Shown piece by piece: positions 55,875 through 64,000 of a stretch of 64,000 nucleotides of DNA. Both the position numbers and the translations under genes were made by a program. Below the pieces are notes generated by a model that worked only from the letters and a program-made list of their open reading frames with translations, had not been told where the DNA came from and ran no database searches. The stretch's first letter is position 1. The number at the start of each line of letters is the position of its first letter. The stretch is from Aerococcaceae bacterium DSM 111020. GTDB taxonomy: Bacteria > Bacillota > Bacilli > Lactobacillales > Aerococcaceae. Where the stretch lies: positions 62,001 through 126,000 of the forward strand of contig JACBXP010000004.1 of NCBI GenBank assembly GCA_015863185.1, in the 5' to 3' direction.

Positions 55875-55914
55875 AACACCATCTCTGAACTGTAAACCAG
55901 TCGGAGATGGTGTT
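55875..55914. terminator. Bidirectional terminator between apbE and ecfT
   Basis: AACACCATCTC (55875-55885) and GAGATGGTGTT (55904-55914) form a perfect 11-pair stem. T-rich sequence follows in both directions. Confidence 0.82.
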
Positions 55915-55920
55915 GTTGTT

Positions 55921-56712
55921 TCAAAGCAAATAAAATAAGAGGAGCCATAAAATATAGAGTAGTCCCATCATCCCGTCATGTCTGGAGAATCTTAGCGGAT
56001 AATAATGACTCCGAGAGGCTCCGCCACGATAATCACGGGCATCCATCGCCATCGCTAAATCAAAGGCACGTTCATATGACCGATTGAATAAAGGAATCAA
56101 AATAGGAATATATTTCTTCAATCTCTCCACCCAATTCCCCTCGGTGAAGTCCATGCCACGAAGTCTTTGTGCATCGAGAATAATTTCGGCTTCATCTAAA
56201 AGAGAGGGGATAAAACGGATCCCGATTGCCAACATCAGAGGAATTTCTGCAATAAAAGTTCCGAAACGTTTGAAGGGCGTTAAGAAATAATCCAATGCAT
56301 TTGTTAAGTTTAAGGGTTCCGTCGTCAAGGTCAACATCAGCGATTTCATGAGAATTAAGCTAAATCTCAGAAAAGTAAAGACCGCCATACGTACGCCTTC
56401 TCTCGTAATCGTCAACCATCCCAATGAAAATAAGACGGTCGATCCCGATTGAAAAATCAACTGAATCAGTGCAGTAAATAATAATAGGCTGAGCATGGGA
56501 CGCACCCCGCGCATGAATTGCGAGAAAGGGATACGCGAGAGAATAATCTCCAATAGAAGTATACCAATCAATAATAAATAATGGAGGGTTGATTGAGCCA
56601 ATAATGTCATGCCAATATAAACAAAGGTGGCAATAAATTTGGTTCGAGGATCTAATTGATGCATCCATGAATCCAAGGGCAAGTAGCGACCCATGATGAG
56701 TTTATCTTTCAT
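55921..56712 (-). CDS. ecfT: ECF transporter transmembrane protein EcfT
   Basis: EcfT couples the two ATPases to vitamin-binding S-components. The 263 residues hold about five membrane segments and the coupling-helix signatures (LDAQRLRGMDF and ALDLAMAMDARDYRGG-like, here FDLAMAMDARDYRG). Last gene of ecfA1-ecfA2-ecfT; its start overlaps the ecfA2 stop by 11 bases. Confidence 0.93.
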   Translation of the reverse strand: MKDKLIMGRYLPLDSWMHQLDPRTKFIATFVYIGMTLLAQSTLHYLLLIGILLLEIILSRIPFSQFMRGVRPMLSLLLFTALIQLIFQSGSTVLFSLGWLTITREGVRMAVFTFLRFSLILMKSLMLTLTTEPLNLTNALDYFLTPFKRFGTFIAEIPLMLAIGIRFIPSLLDEAEIILDAQRLRGMDFTEGNWVERLKKYIPILIPLFNRSYERAFDLAMAMDARDYRGGASRSHYYPLRFSRHDGMMGLLYILWLLLFYLL

Positions 56713-57574
56713 CGCTTCCCCCTTTCATATGTTTAGCAATCATATCAGCTAATTCAGTAACAGTCAGTGGCAAGTTGTCAATCGGCCAGGCGAAAGTGTC
56801 TGCGACGTCTCGAGCAATCTCCATCACTGCCGGCGGTTTGAGACCGGTTTGAGAAGCAAAGTTATCCCAGGTGAATACTTCTTGCGGACTTCCTGTGATT
56901 AATAATCTCCCCGCTTCAATGACAAAGACTTGTTCTGCATACTGAGCAACCTGTTCCATTTGGTGAGAGATTAGAATAATAGTGACACCAAGCGTTTGAT
57001 TTAACTGTTTAAATAAATCAAGTAATGCTTTTTGTCCTTTGGGATCTAATCCAATCGTTGGTTCATCCAGGATGAGTATCTCAGGTTCTAAAGCGAGAAT
57101 TCCCGCTATCGCGACCCGGCGCTGTTCGCCACCCGATAGATCAAAGGGTGAGACCGTTAAATAAGAGTTATCGAGGCCAACGAGTTGTAATTTTTCTTGA
57201 GCAATCTCTTGGGCTACATCTTTGGAGACCCCATAATTCATAGGTCCAAAGATAATATCTTCTTCGACGGTTTGCCCGAATAATTGCATCTCTGGAAATT
57301 GAATCACTGTCCCGACTAGTTTTCTTAATTCTTTAATCGTCGACGGAGGCGTATGATGCGTATAGGTTTTTCTGCCAATTCTAATCGTTCCGGTATCGGG
57401 AATTAATAATGCATTGATTAATTTAATCAGTGTCGACTTTCCGGAGCCTGTCGGTCCAATAATGGCATTAAATGTCCCTGATTGAATGGTCAAGGTGGTG
57501 GAAGCTAATGCATGAATAGGTTGGGCTGTATTAGCATCATAAGTATAACTTACATTGTTGAGTTGTATGTCCAT
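56702..57574 (-). CDS. ecfA2: ECF transporter ATPase EcfA2
   Basis: ABC ATPase of 290 residues with Walker A GPTGSGKST, signature LSGGEQRRVA, Walker B EILILDEPT and the C-terminal EcfA region (LKPPAVMEIA). It powers S-component-dependent uptake of vitamins. It overlaps ecfA1 by 25 bases. Confidence 0.94.
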   Translation of the reverse strand: MDIQLNNVSYTYDANTAQPIHALASTTLTIQSGTFNAIIGPTGSGKSTLIKLINALLIPDTGTIRIGRKTYTHHTPPSTIKELRKLVGTVIQFPEMQLFGQTVEEDIIFGPMNYGVSKDVAQEIAQEKLQLVGLDNSYLTVSPFDLSGGEQRRVAIAGILALEPEILILDEPTIGLDPKGQKALLDLFKQLNQTLGVTIILISHQMEQVAQYAEQVFVIEAGRLLITGSPQEVFTWDNFASQTGLKPPAVMEIARDVADTFAWPIDNLPLTVTELADMIAKHMKGGSDER

Positions 57575-58389
57575 AGGGCGTTCTTCAAGCTTTCTGTATT
57601 GATGAGAGGTTCTTCTATGTGAATCGATTGTTTAGCTAATGCGTGACGCAATTGTTCGAGAACCGGTAAAGTAAGGTCATGTTCTTCAATGAGTTGCGGA
57701 TTATCAAAGAGTCTGCGCGGTGTGGCGATCGTTGTGATGGCTCCTTCGCGCATCAAAACGACCCGATCACTCAACAATACTTCTTCCATATTATGAGTAA
57801 TCGCAATGACAGTTAATGATTGCGATTCACTTACTTGACGAACTAACGATAAAATCATATCACGACTCGCTGGGTCCAACATCGATGTCGCTTCATCGAG
57901 AATGAGGACTTGTGGTCGAGAAGCAATGGCACTTGCGACTGCAGTGCGTTGCTTTTGTCCGCCTGATAATTGCGCCGGAGTGCGGTGACGTAAAGGCCAT
58001 AAATCAATGGCTTGTAATAATGAAGTCACGCGTTCATGCATTTGATCTGTTGGCATGCCTAAGTTCTCTAAACCAAAGGCAATATCCGCTTCGACCGTAC
58101 TCCCAACGAATTGATTGTCAGGATTTTGGAAGACCATGCCAATCATTTGGCGGATGGTGGGGAGGGTATCGTCCGTTAATATTTGCCCATTAACCTTTAT
58201 CGTCCCTTCTTGTGGGCGAACTAAGCCATTGATTGTTTTGGCTAAGGTTGATTTACCAGATCCATTCGGTCCGACAATGCTAATCCATTCACCAGCCTGG
58301 ATAGTTAGACTCACATTATTGAGAGCTAGATGATTGGGAGAGCCAGGATAATGATAGCTTAAATGATTCAATTCGATCAAATCTTGCAT
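57550..58389 (-). CDS. ecfA1: ECF transporter ATPase EcfA1
   Basis: ABC ATPase of 279 residues with Walker A GPNGSGKST, Q-loop FQNPDNQFVG (typical of EcfA1), signature LSGGQKQRTAVA and Walker B VLILDEAT. It pairs with EcfA2. AAGGAG lies before the ATG at 58389. Confidence 0.94.
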   Translation of the reverse strand: MQDLIELNHLSYHYPGSPNHLALNNVSLTIQAGEWISIVGPNGSGKSTLAKTINGLVRPQEGTIKVNGQILTDDTLPTIRQMIGMVFQNPDNQFVGSTVEADIAFGLENLGMPTDQMHERVTSLLQAIDLWPLRHRTPAQLSGGQKQRTAVASAIASRPQVLILDEATSMLDPASRDMILSLVRQVSESQSLTVIAITHNMEEVLLSDRVVLMREGAITTIATPRRLFDNPQLIEEHDLTLPVLEQLRHALAKQSIHIEEPLINTESLKNALWTYNSTM

Positions 58390-58419
58390 GCGCTTTCTCC
58401 TTGTTATTTAATCTCGTTA

Positions 58420-58448
58420 ATCATAACAAATTATTGTTATTTCTTCAA
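58420..58448 (-). promoter_or_regulatory. Promoter of the ecf operon
   Basis: On the minus strand, TTGAAG (58448-58443) and TATGAT (58425-58420) are 17 bases apart. It fires away from the promoter at 58481. Confidence 0.7.
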
Positions 58449-58480
58449 AATATCTTTATCCTCATAACAATGGATAATAA

Positions 58481-58509
58481 TTGAAACCGTTTTTCTAATG
58501 TGATAAAAT
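58481..58509 (+). promoter_or_regulatory. Promoter of the second FMN-binding gene
   Basis: TTGAAA (58481-58486) and TAAAAT (58504-58509) are 17 bases apart. Confidence 0.75.
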
Positions 58510-58533
58510 GAACATGTAAAAGGGGGAGATATT

Positions 58534-59742
58534 TTGAAAAAAACATTATTAACTCTATTGTCGTGTTCATTAGTATTATCTGGTCTACCTACACAGGTGT
58601 TGGCGCAATCTGACGATTCTGCGGAAGAAAGTTCAGAAGTGGTATCTACAGAGGAGACAACGGATGTTTCAACAGAAGAAGTATCATCTGAAGAAGCAAC
58701 GGAAGAGACAGGTTCAGAAGAAGCAGAAGCGGAAAATGCTGAAGAAACTTCAGATGATGCTGCTGCGACAGAATCTGAAACAGAAGAGGAAACGGAATCA
58801 GCAGACGAACAAGCAGAGAATGCCGTAACCATTAAAATGGGCTATGGTGCACCTCATGGTGACAAATCCTTTGCGGTGACTTATGTTGTCATGGATGGCG
58901 ATGTGGTAACGCACGCATACATTGATGAATTCCAATTCCTAGAAGAAGCTGAAGGTGTTCCAAATAGTGATGGTGCCTTTGCGGATGGTTTCGCAGAAGG
59001 TGTTGTATTAGCAAGCAAACGTCAAAATGACGAAGCTTACTCTGCAAACATGGAAGAAATCGCTGGCGCAACACAAACCTATGGTGAAAGCATGGACGCT
59101 GTTCAAGCATTCGCTGAAGGGAAAACACTCGAAGAAATTCAAGCAGCTATTGATGAATTAGGTGCTCTACCAGAAGATGGTAGCCCAGCTGACGTCGTAT
59201 CAGGATCAACATTTGCTGATACAAGTGGTTACTTACAAACAATCATTGACGTAGCTGAAGAAGGCTTTGAGTTCCAAGGTGAAGCAGCTGGAGATATCGC
59301 AAATGCAGAATTCTCTTACTCATTACAACCATTAAGCCAAGATACGGCTGTATCTTTAGTGGGTGTGTTACATGATGGAGAGACAATCTATGCTGTTGCT
59401 CAAGATGAGTTACAATTCAACGCTGAAGGGGAAGGCGTACCAAACTCAGATGCTGGATTTGGTGAAGGAATTGCTGAAGGCAATGTCTTAATCTCTAAAT
59501 TAGAAAACGATGAAGCATACTCTGCAAATATGACAGAAATTGCAGGCGCTACTCAAACTTATTCAGAATCCCTTAAAGGAATCTCTGAAGCAGTGGCTGG
59601 TAAAACAGTTGAAGAAGTAGAAGCAATGCTTGAGGAAGTAAATAATTTAGGTGAAGAAGATAATGTGGCAGACGTTGTATCTGGTTCAACATTCTCTTCA
59701 ATGAATGAATATTTAGAAGCGATTATCAATACATTAAAATAA
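58534..59742 (+). CDS. Secreted FMN-binding protein, PplA-like
   Basis: The 402 residues start with a signal peptide (KKTLLTLLSCSLVLSGL, cleavage near TQVLA-QS). An acidic Ser/Glu/Thr spacer of about 70 residues follows, then two repeats of about 140 residues. Each repeat contains EIAGATQTY and ends with DVVSGSTF, the likely flavinylation motif (SGST in place of the usual SGAT). The layout resembles the Listeria PplA flavoprotein of extracellular electron transfer, but a lipobox is doubtful (LLSC lies too near the start). The start is TTG at 58534 behind AGGGGGAG. A strong terminator follows. Confidence 0.83.
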   Translation: MKKTLLTLLSCSLVLSGLPTQVLAQSDDSAEESSEVVSTEETTDVSTEEVSSEEATEETGSEEAEAENAEETSDDAAATESETEEETESADEQAENAVTIKMGYGAPHGDKSFAVTYVVMDGDVVTHAYIDEFQFLEEAEGVPNSDGAFADGFAEGVVLASKRQNDEAYSANMEEIAGATQTYGESMDAVQAFAEGKTLEEIQAAIDELGALPEDGSPADVVSGSTFADTSGYLQTIIDVAEEGFEFQGEAAGDIANAEFSYSLQPLSQDTAVSLVGVLHDGETIYAVAQDELQFNAEGEGVPNSDAGFGEGIAEGNVLISKLENDEAYSANMTEIAGATQTYSESLKGISEAVAGKTVEEVEAMLEEVNNLGEEDNVADVVSGSTFSSMNEYLEAIINTLK

Positions 59743-59794
59743 TCGTAACTGAACAGTAAAATAACTAAACTATCGATTGATGGAAAAAGTGAAG

Positions 59795-59833
59795 AGTGGT
59801 TTAAGATCTTTCGATCTTAAACCACTTTTTTTG
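59795..59833 (+). terminator. Terminator after the FMN-binding gene
   Basis: AGTGGTTTAAGATC (59795-59808) and GATCTTAAACCACT (59813-59826) form a perfect 14-pair stem followed by seven T. Confidence 0.95.
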
Positions 59834-60074
59834 TGATCTTTTATTTTGACACTATACAAATAAGAAACACTCGCAATTGAAAGATAAACGGAATTAATCG
59901 ATATATAATCAAAGTTTATTGATAACAATAAAATGAAATCGATTTCGATTAAATATCGGTAAGAAATCCGTAAATATCCTGACAAATGCTAGCATTATCA
60001 AATTTACAGGCGTATAATAATTGAGTCTTTAGGTGACACTGAAGAAATAAACATTTTGGAAAGAAGGAAAGTCA
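59834..60074 (+). promoter_or_regulatory. Leader region of the atp operon
   Basis: No gene is seen in these 241 bases. A TATAAT at 60013-60018 has only a weak -35 (TAGCAT, 17 bases upstream). GGAAAGAAGGAAAG just before 60075 is the atpB ribosome binding site. Confidence 0.5.
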
Positions 60075-60794
60075 ATGGGTAGTAGCACTGTCACATTTGA
60101 ACTGTTCGGTCTGCCAATTGGATTGAATGTTCTCTTGAGTTTAATTGCCACCGTCCTTATTATTAGTCTTCTCGTTTTTTGGATGACGCGGAGATTATCC
60201 GTTACCGATCCACCGAAATCTCAACTAGTCCTTGAATATTTAGTTGATTTTGTGGGGGATATTGTACGGGACCAAATCGGTTCATCCACGCGTCCGATTT
60301 ATATTGGTTTATCTCTGGCATTGTTTTTATTTATCTTAGTAGCCAATATTTTGGGATTACCCATATTAGTCGAACACCATGAAATCTCTTATTGGAAGAG
60401 CCCGACGGCTGAATTAGCGGTCACATTGGCAATGGCTATATTGATGAATGTCATCTCACATATTTTAGGAATGCGTGCTAAAGGAATAGGACAATACTGG
60501 GTCGATACTTATTTAAGACCGAGCCCGTTCTTGTTACCCGTGAAGGTCGCTGAAGAGTTGATTAATATGTTGACGCTCGCGATGCGTTTATTTGGGAATA
60601 TCTTTGCCGGTGAAATCCTCCTCAATCTCATCGCGAAATTGGGAAATAGTTTTGGTGTCACAACATGGCTCGTCGGTATCCCATTACAAATCATTTGGCA
60701 AGGTTTCTCTGTCTTTATCGGAGCCATCCAAGCTTATGTATTTGTCACTTTATCTATGGTTTATTTAGCTGAAAAAGTAGAGATAGAAGAATAA
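60075..60794 (+). CDS. atpB: ATP synthase subunit a
   Basis: Membrane subunit that forms the proton half-channels. Its 239 residues have five or six helices; the essential arginine is in MLTLAMRLFGNIFAGE, and the last helices contain GAIQAYVFVTLSMVYL. First gene of the atp operon. Confidence 0.95.
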   Translation: MGSSTVTFELFGLPIGLNVLLSLIATVLIISLLVFWMTRRLSVTDPPKSQLVLEYLVDFVGDIVRDQIGSSTRPIYIGLSLALFLFILVANILGLPILVEHHEISYWKSPTAELAVTLAMAILMNVISHILGMRAKGIGQYWVDTYLRPSPFLLPVKVAEELINMLTLAMRLFGNIFAGEILLNLIAKLGNSFGVTTWLVGIPLQIIWQGFSVFIGAIQAYVFVTLSMVYLAEKVEIEE

Positions 60795-60802
60795 AGGAGT
60801 AA

Positions 60803-61021
<219 letters not shown>

Positions 61022-61035
61022 TTGGAGGGATTGGA

Positions 61036-61533
61036 ATGTTATTTTCACCAACATCATTAGGGAATGCGTTAATGACACTCATTGCCTTCTTGATTTTGTT
61101 TTATGTGATTTATCGCTTTGCTTATCAACCGGTCATGAATATATTAAATGAAAGAAGAGCGCTCATCGATCAAGAGATTGAAAAAGGTTCCAAAGCTCAA
61201 GCAGACGGTGAAGCAACGGTCATTGAAGCCAATGAATTAATGCAGCAAGCACGGACAGAAAGTGTGCAAATTGTTCAAGATGCTAGAAAACAAGCCAAAG
61301 AAGAACAACAACAGACTCTTCGTGAAACGGAACAATCGATCGTTCAGATGAAAGACGATGCCCAAATGCAGTTAGATCATGAACGTGCCCAAATGCGTCA
61401 AGAAATGGAACAAGATACCATCACACTCGCTGTGGAATTGACAAAAAAACTCGTGCAGAAAGAAGTCACAGCTCAGGATCATCAAGATATTATTCAACAA
61501 TTTATCGAGAGATTGGAAGCGAATGCCTCATGA
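61036..61533 (+). CDS. atpF: ATP synthase subunit b
   Basis: One N-terminal membrane helix (about 8-30) and a long Gln/Glu-rich coiled coil, the outer stalk that holds F1. The 165-residue length is normal. GGAGGG precedes the ATG. Its stop overlaps the atpH start (ATGA). Confidence 0.95.
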   Translation: MLFSPTSLGNALMTLIAFLILFYVIYRFAYQPVMNILNERRALIDQEIEKGSKAQADGEATVIEANELMQQARTESVQIVQDARKQAKEEQQQTLRETEQSIVQMKDDAQMQLDHERAQMRQEMEQDTITLAVELTKKLVQKEVTAQDHQDIIQQFIERLEANAS

Positions 61534-61838
61534 CAAATTTAGAACACAATGATCATTTACATGTGATCAAATTGGCACAAGCAGAAGACTTGATCACTGA
61601 ACGAACAGGATCTGTTCATCCGATTACCATTAAGAGTGCCATTGATCTATCCTCCGAACAAATTGAACGCATTGTCAAAGCAGTTCGGCAGATTACTCAT
61701 GAAGATTTCACTCATGTGTTTCATCTTGTTGATGATGCAATGTTGATGGGTGTGAGTGTCAATACGGATGCTTTTTATTATGAATTATCTGGGCAAAAAA
61801 TGTTAGAAGAATTAGCCCTCGTTATGCATGAAAGTTAA
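61530..61838 (+). CDS. atpH: ATP synthase delta subunit, N-terminally reduced
   Basis: At atpH's usual place between atpF and atpA lies a gene of only 102 residues; delta subunits normally have about 180. The visible part (PITIKSAIDLSSEQIERIV, then HLVDDAMLMGVSVNTDAFYYELSGQKMLEEL) matches the C-terminal domain of delta, which contacts subunit b. The N-terminal six-helix domain that caps F1 by binding alpha is absent. No room or frameshift hides it: the gene starts inside the atpF stop, and the frame is intact. The usual VDPSLIGGV is replaced by VDDAMLMGV. Confidence 0.75.
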   Translation: MTNLEHNDHLHVIKLAQAEDLITERTGSVHPITIKSAIDLSSEQIERIVKAVRQITHEDFTHVFHLVDDAMLMGVSVNTDAFYYELSGQKMLEELALVMHES

Positions 61839-61847
61839 GGTGGCATT

Positions 61848-63362
61848 ATGGAACAGAAAAAGTTAGATCTTATTCACAAAATCCAAGCCCATCAATTTAA
61901 AGACGAACCTGAAGATGTCGGGATTGTCACTTATGTAGGGGATGGGATTGCTCGTATTAGTGGATTGCGTTCTGTGATGTATGGCGAAATGATCCATTTC
62001 CAGAATCAATCCGTTGGCATGATCCAAAATCTTAACACCAATGAAGTAGGTGCGATTGTCTTTGGGAATTATCATGATATCAATGACGGGGAAATTGTTC
62101 ATCGTTTAAATCGCGTCATGGAAGTCCCCGTCGGCGACGAATTGCTCGGTCGGGTCGTTAATCCATTGGGTGAACCGATTGATGGGTTGGGTCCGATTCA
62201 GACGGTGAAGACACGTCCAGTGGAAGCCGAAGCGCCTAGCATCATGGATCGTCAAAGTGTGGAAGAACCGATGCAGACCGGAATTAAAGCAATCGATAGT
62301 TTGGTCCCTATCGGTCGAGGGCAACGGGAACTCATTATTGGTGACCGTAAGACCGGGAAAACAACAGTTGCTATTGATATGATCCTCAATCAAAAAGATA
62401 AAGATGTTTTGTGCATTTATGTAGCGATTGGTCAAAAAGAATCGACCGTTAAGAATATTGCCCGTGTCTTAAAGGAACAGGATGCGATGAAGTATTCAAT
62501 TATCGTCTCAGCCAGTGCGTCGAATCCGTCAAGTTTACTCTATTTAGCACCTTATGCCGCGATGGCGATGGCTGAAGAATTTATGTATCAAGGTAGACAT
62601 GTGCTTATTATTTTTGATGATTTATCGAAACAAGCAACCGCTTATCGTGAAATGAGTTTACTCTTAAAACGACCACCTGGCCGAGAAGCTTATCCAGGTG
62701 ATGTCTTCTATCTTCATTCGCGCCTACTCGAACGGGCAGCGAAGTTGAATGATGACTTAGGCGGTGGTTCGATTACTGCTATTCCAATCGTGGAGACGCA
62801 AGCAGGAGATATTTCGGCCTATATTCCAACCAATGTGATTTCGATTACGGATGGGCAAATCTTCCTTGAATCAGATTTATTTAATAGTGGTGTCAGACCA
62901 GCGATTAATGCCGGATTATCCGTCTCCCGTGTTGGCGGTTCCGCTCAAATTAAAGCGATGAAACAAGTCTCAGGAACTTTACGGATTGACTTATCCAGTT
63001 ACCGTGAATTAGAGGCGTTCAGTCAATTCGGTTCTGAACTGGATGCATTGACTCAACAAAATCTCCAAAAAGGAGAGAAAACAGTCGAACTATTAAAACA
63101 ATCCGCTCATGTTACAATTCCTGTCGCCAAACAAGTCGCTATTCTTTTTGCATTGGCGCATGGCTATTTAACCGAGATACCTGTTCATGAGGTACGTACC
63201 TATGAACTAGAATTGTATGATTATTTAGAGACACATCATTCAACATTGTTAGACGGAATCGCTGAATCAGGTCAATTACAAGATCCGGAAAGTTTAGAAC
63301 ATGCCATTGATGCCTTTACAACTACATTCAAAGGTATGCATCATGTCACAGAAACAGATTAA
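61848..63362 (+). CDS. atpA: ATP synthase subunit alpha
   Basis: The 504-residue non-catalytic nucleotide-binding subunit has Walker [23 protein letters not shown]-type strand (here [11 protein letters not shown]), Walker [12 protein letters not shown] and [13 protein letters not shown]. The N-terminal helix ([18 protein letters not shown]) that should bind delta is slightly shorter than usual. GGTGG precedes the ATG. Confidence 0.96.
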   Translation: MEQKKLDLIHKIQAHQFKDEPEDVGIVTYVGDGIARISGLRSVMYGEMIHFQNQSVGMIQNLNTNEVGAIVFGNYHDINDGEIVHRLNRVMEVPVGDELLGRVVNPLGEPIDGLGPIQTVKTRPVEAEAPSIMDRQSVEEPMQTGIKAIDSLVPIGRGQRELIIGDRKTGKTTVAIDMILNQKDKDVLCIYVAIGQKESTVKNIARVLKEQDAMKYSIIVSASASNPSSLLYLAPYAAMAMAEEFMYQGRHVLIIFDDLSKQATAYREMSLLLKRPPGREAYPGDVFYLHSRLLERAAKLNDDLGGGSITAIPIVETQAGDISAYIPTNVISITDGQIFLESDLFNSGVRPAINAGLSVSRVGGSAQIKAMKQVSGTLRIDLSSYRELEAFSQFGSELDALTQQNLQKGEKTVELLKQSAHVTIPVAKQVAILFALAHGYLTEIPVHEVRTYELELYDYLETHHSTLLDGIAESGQLQDPESLEHAIDAFTTTFKGMHHVTETD

Positions 63363-63377
63363 GAAGGTGAGTGCAGA

Positions 63378-64000
63378 TTGGCTTTAAATGATATCAAAAA
63401 ACAAATGCATTCGATTTCTAAGACGGCTCAAATCACGAATGCGATGCAATTAATTTCAACGACGAAATATAATCGTATTAGTGACCATGCGAAGAATTAT
63501 CAAATATATAGCGAACAAATACGCCAAGCTGTTATTCGATTGGTCCAATCCGTCAGTGATATTCACTTATTAAGTACGGAGAGCTTTCTGGAAGCAGATA
63601 TGATTCAGTCGCACGACTTATTAATCCAGCGTCCTATCCAGAAGAAAGCCATCTTAGTTATAACTTCCAGCCAAGGCTTAGCAGGGAATTATAATTCCTC
63701 AATTATTAAGACACTGGAACAAACATTGGCGAATAGTCATCCTGACGATATCCATATTATTGGGATCGGGCATCCAGCAATTCAATTTGCTAAAAAAAAT
63801 GGCTATTCCCTCCTATTAGAACGGGAACAAGTATCTTCTTATCCTGATTTTGTGGAAGTCCAATTATTTATCCGCCAAATCGTGAAGATGTTCCGTGAAG
63901 GCGTGTTTGATGAATTGGACATTCTGTATAATCATGCGGTTAATGTGATGCAAATTGATACCTTGCAAGAACTGCTTTTGCCTTTGGATCCTAAACAATT
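63378..64000 (+). CDS. atpG: ATP synthase subunit gamma, 3'-truncated by the window edge
   Basis: The central rotor shaft. The frame starts at TTG 63378 behind AAGAAGGTGAG and reads ALNDIKKQMHSISKTAQITNAMQLISTTK, typical of the gamma N-terminus, here split across the window end after about 207 residues. The usual TSDRGLAGGYN loop appears as TSSQGLAGNYN, missing the Asp and Arg. Confidence 0.93.
   Translation, partial: MALNDIKKQMHSISKTAQITNAMQLISTTKYNRISDHAKNYQIYSEQIRQAVIRLVQSVSDIHLLSTESFLEADMIQSHDLLIQRPIQKKAILVITSSQGLAGNYNSSIIKTLEQTLANSHPDDIHIIGIGHPAIQFAKKNGYSLLLEREQVSSYPDFVEVQLFIRQIVKMFREGVFDELDILYNHAVNVMQIDTLQELLLPLDPKQ

Overview
The window looks like a chromosomal segment of a low-GC, non-sporing member of the Lactobacillales; a lactic-type coccus of the Aerococcaceae/Carnobacteriaceae kind is my best guess, not proven. 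Reasons: a bifunctional AdhE behind Rex-like and cre-like sites, a FabT-regulated FabK-type fatty-acid cluster, a PDH cluster, LPxTG wall-anchored proteins with a YSIRK-like signal, AAGGAGG-type ribosome binding sites and TTG starts. No transposase, integrase, phage gene, rRNA or CRISPR array was seen. There is one tRNA gene, tRNA-Arg(TCT).

Layout. 1-4434: hflX (5' end outside), def, adhE. 4573-5007: a Phd/YefM antitoxin with a decayed RelE/ParE-type toxin beside it. 5145-16818: an 11.7-kb AT-rich defence island with two cytosine-C5 DNA methyltransferases at its ends, a protein with a BfiI/NgoFVII-like C-terminal domain, a Z1-domain P-loop ATPase, a GHKL ATPase, two unrecognised proteins and a PLD-type nuclease. 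A LexA/SOS-type box (CGAAC-N4-GTTCG) overlaps its first promoter. 16831-29613: housekeeping and accessory genes (OYE reductase, MBL hydrolase, AEC transporter, a tandem pair of rhodaneses, NfeD-FloA, tRNA-Arg, PH protein, secreted nuclease, lipase-like hydrolase, gdhA, Dus). 29775-38567: fabT-acpP-fabK-fabD-fabG-fabF-accB-fabZ-accC-accD-accA, with two FabT-type boxes and no fabH. 38683-45745: an ion-transporter-superfamily permease and the pdhABCD cluster. 46063-50568: two LPxTG surface-protein genes that both seem broken at the start codon; the larger also has two frameshifts and a nonsense codon. 50667-59833: a flavin-based extracytoplasmic electron-transfer locus (Gx transporter, haem/FAD transmembrane reductase, protein with four FMN-binding repeats, NusG-II protein, ApbE, divergent ecfA1-ecfA2-ecfT, second FMN-binding secreted protein). 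60075-64000: atpBEFHA and the start of atpG, with a delta subunit reduced to about 100 residues.

How genes work together. The island reads as an uncharacterised multi-gene restriction-modification-like system. Its modification gene is transcribed apart from the ATPase/nuclease operon and may respond to DNA damage. In the electron-transfer locus, ApbE would load FMN onto the secreted FMN-binding proteins, the haem/FAD reductase would carry NAD(P)H electrons across the membrane, and the ECF module may energise flavin or other vitamin uptake. FabT would control its own operon in response to fatty-acid supply.
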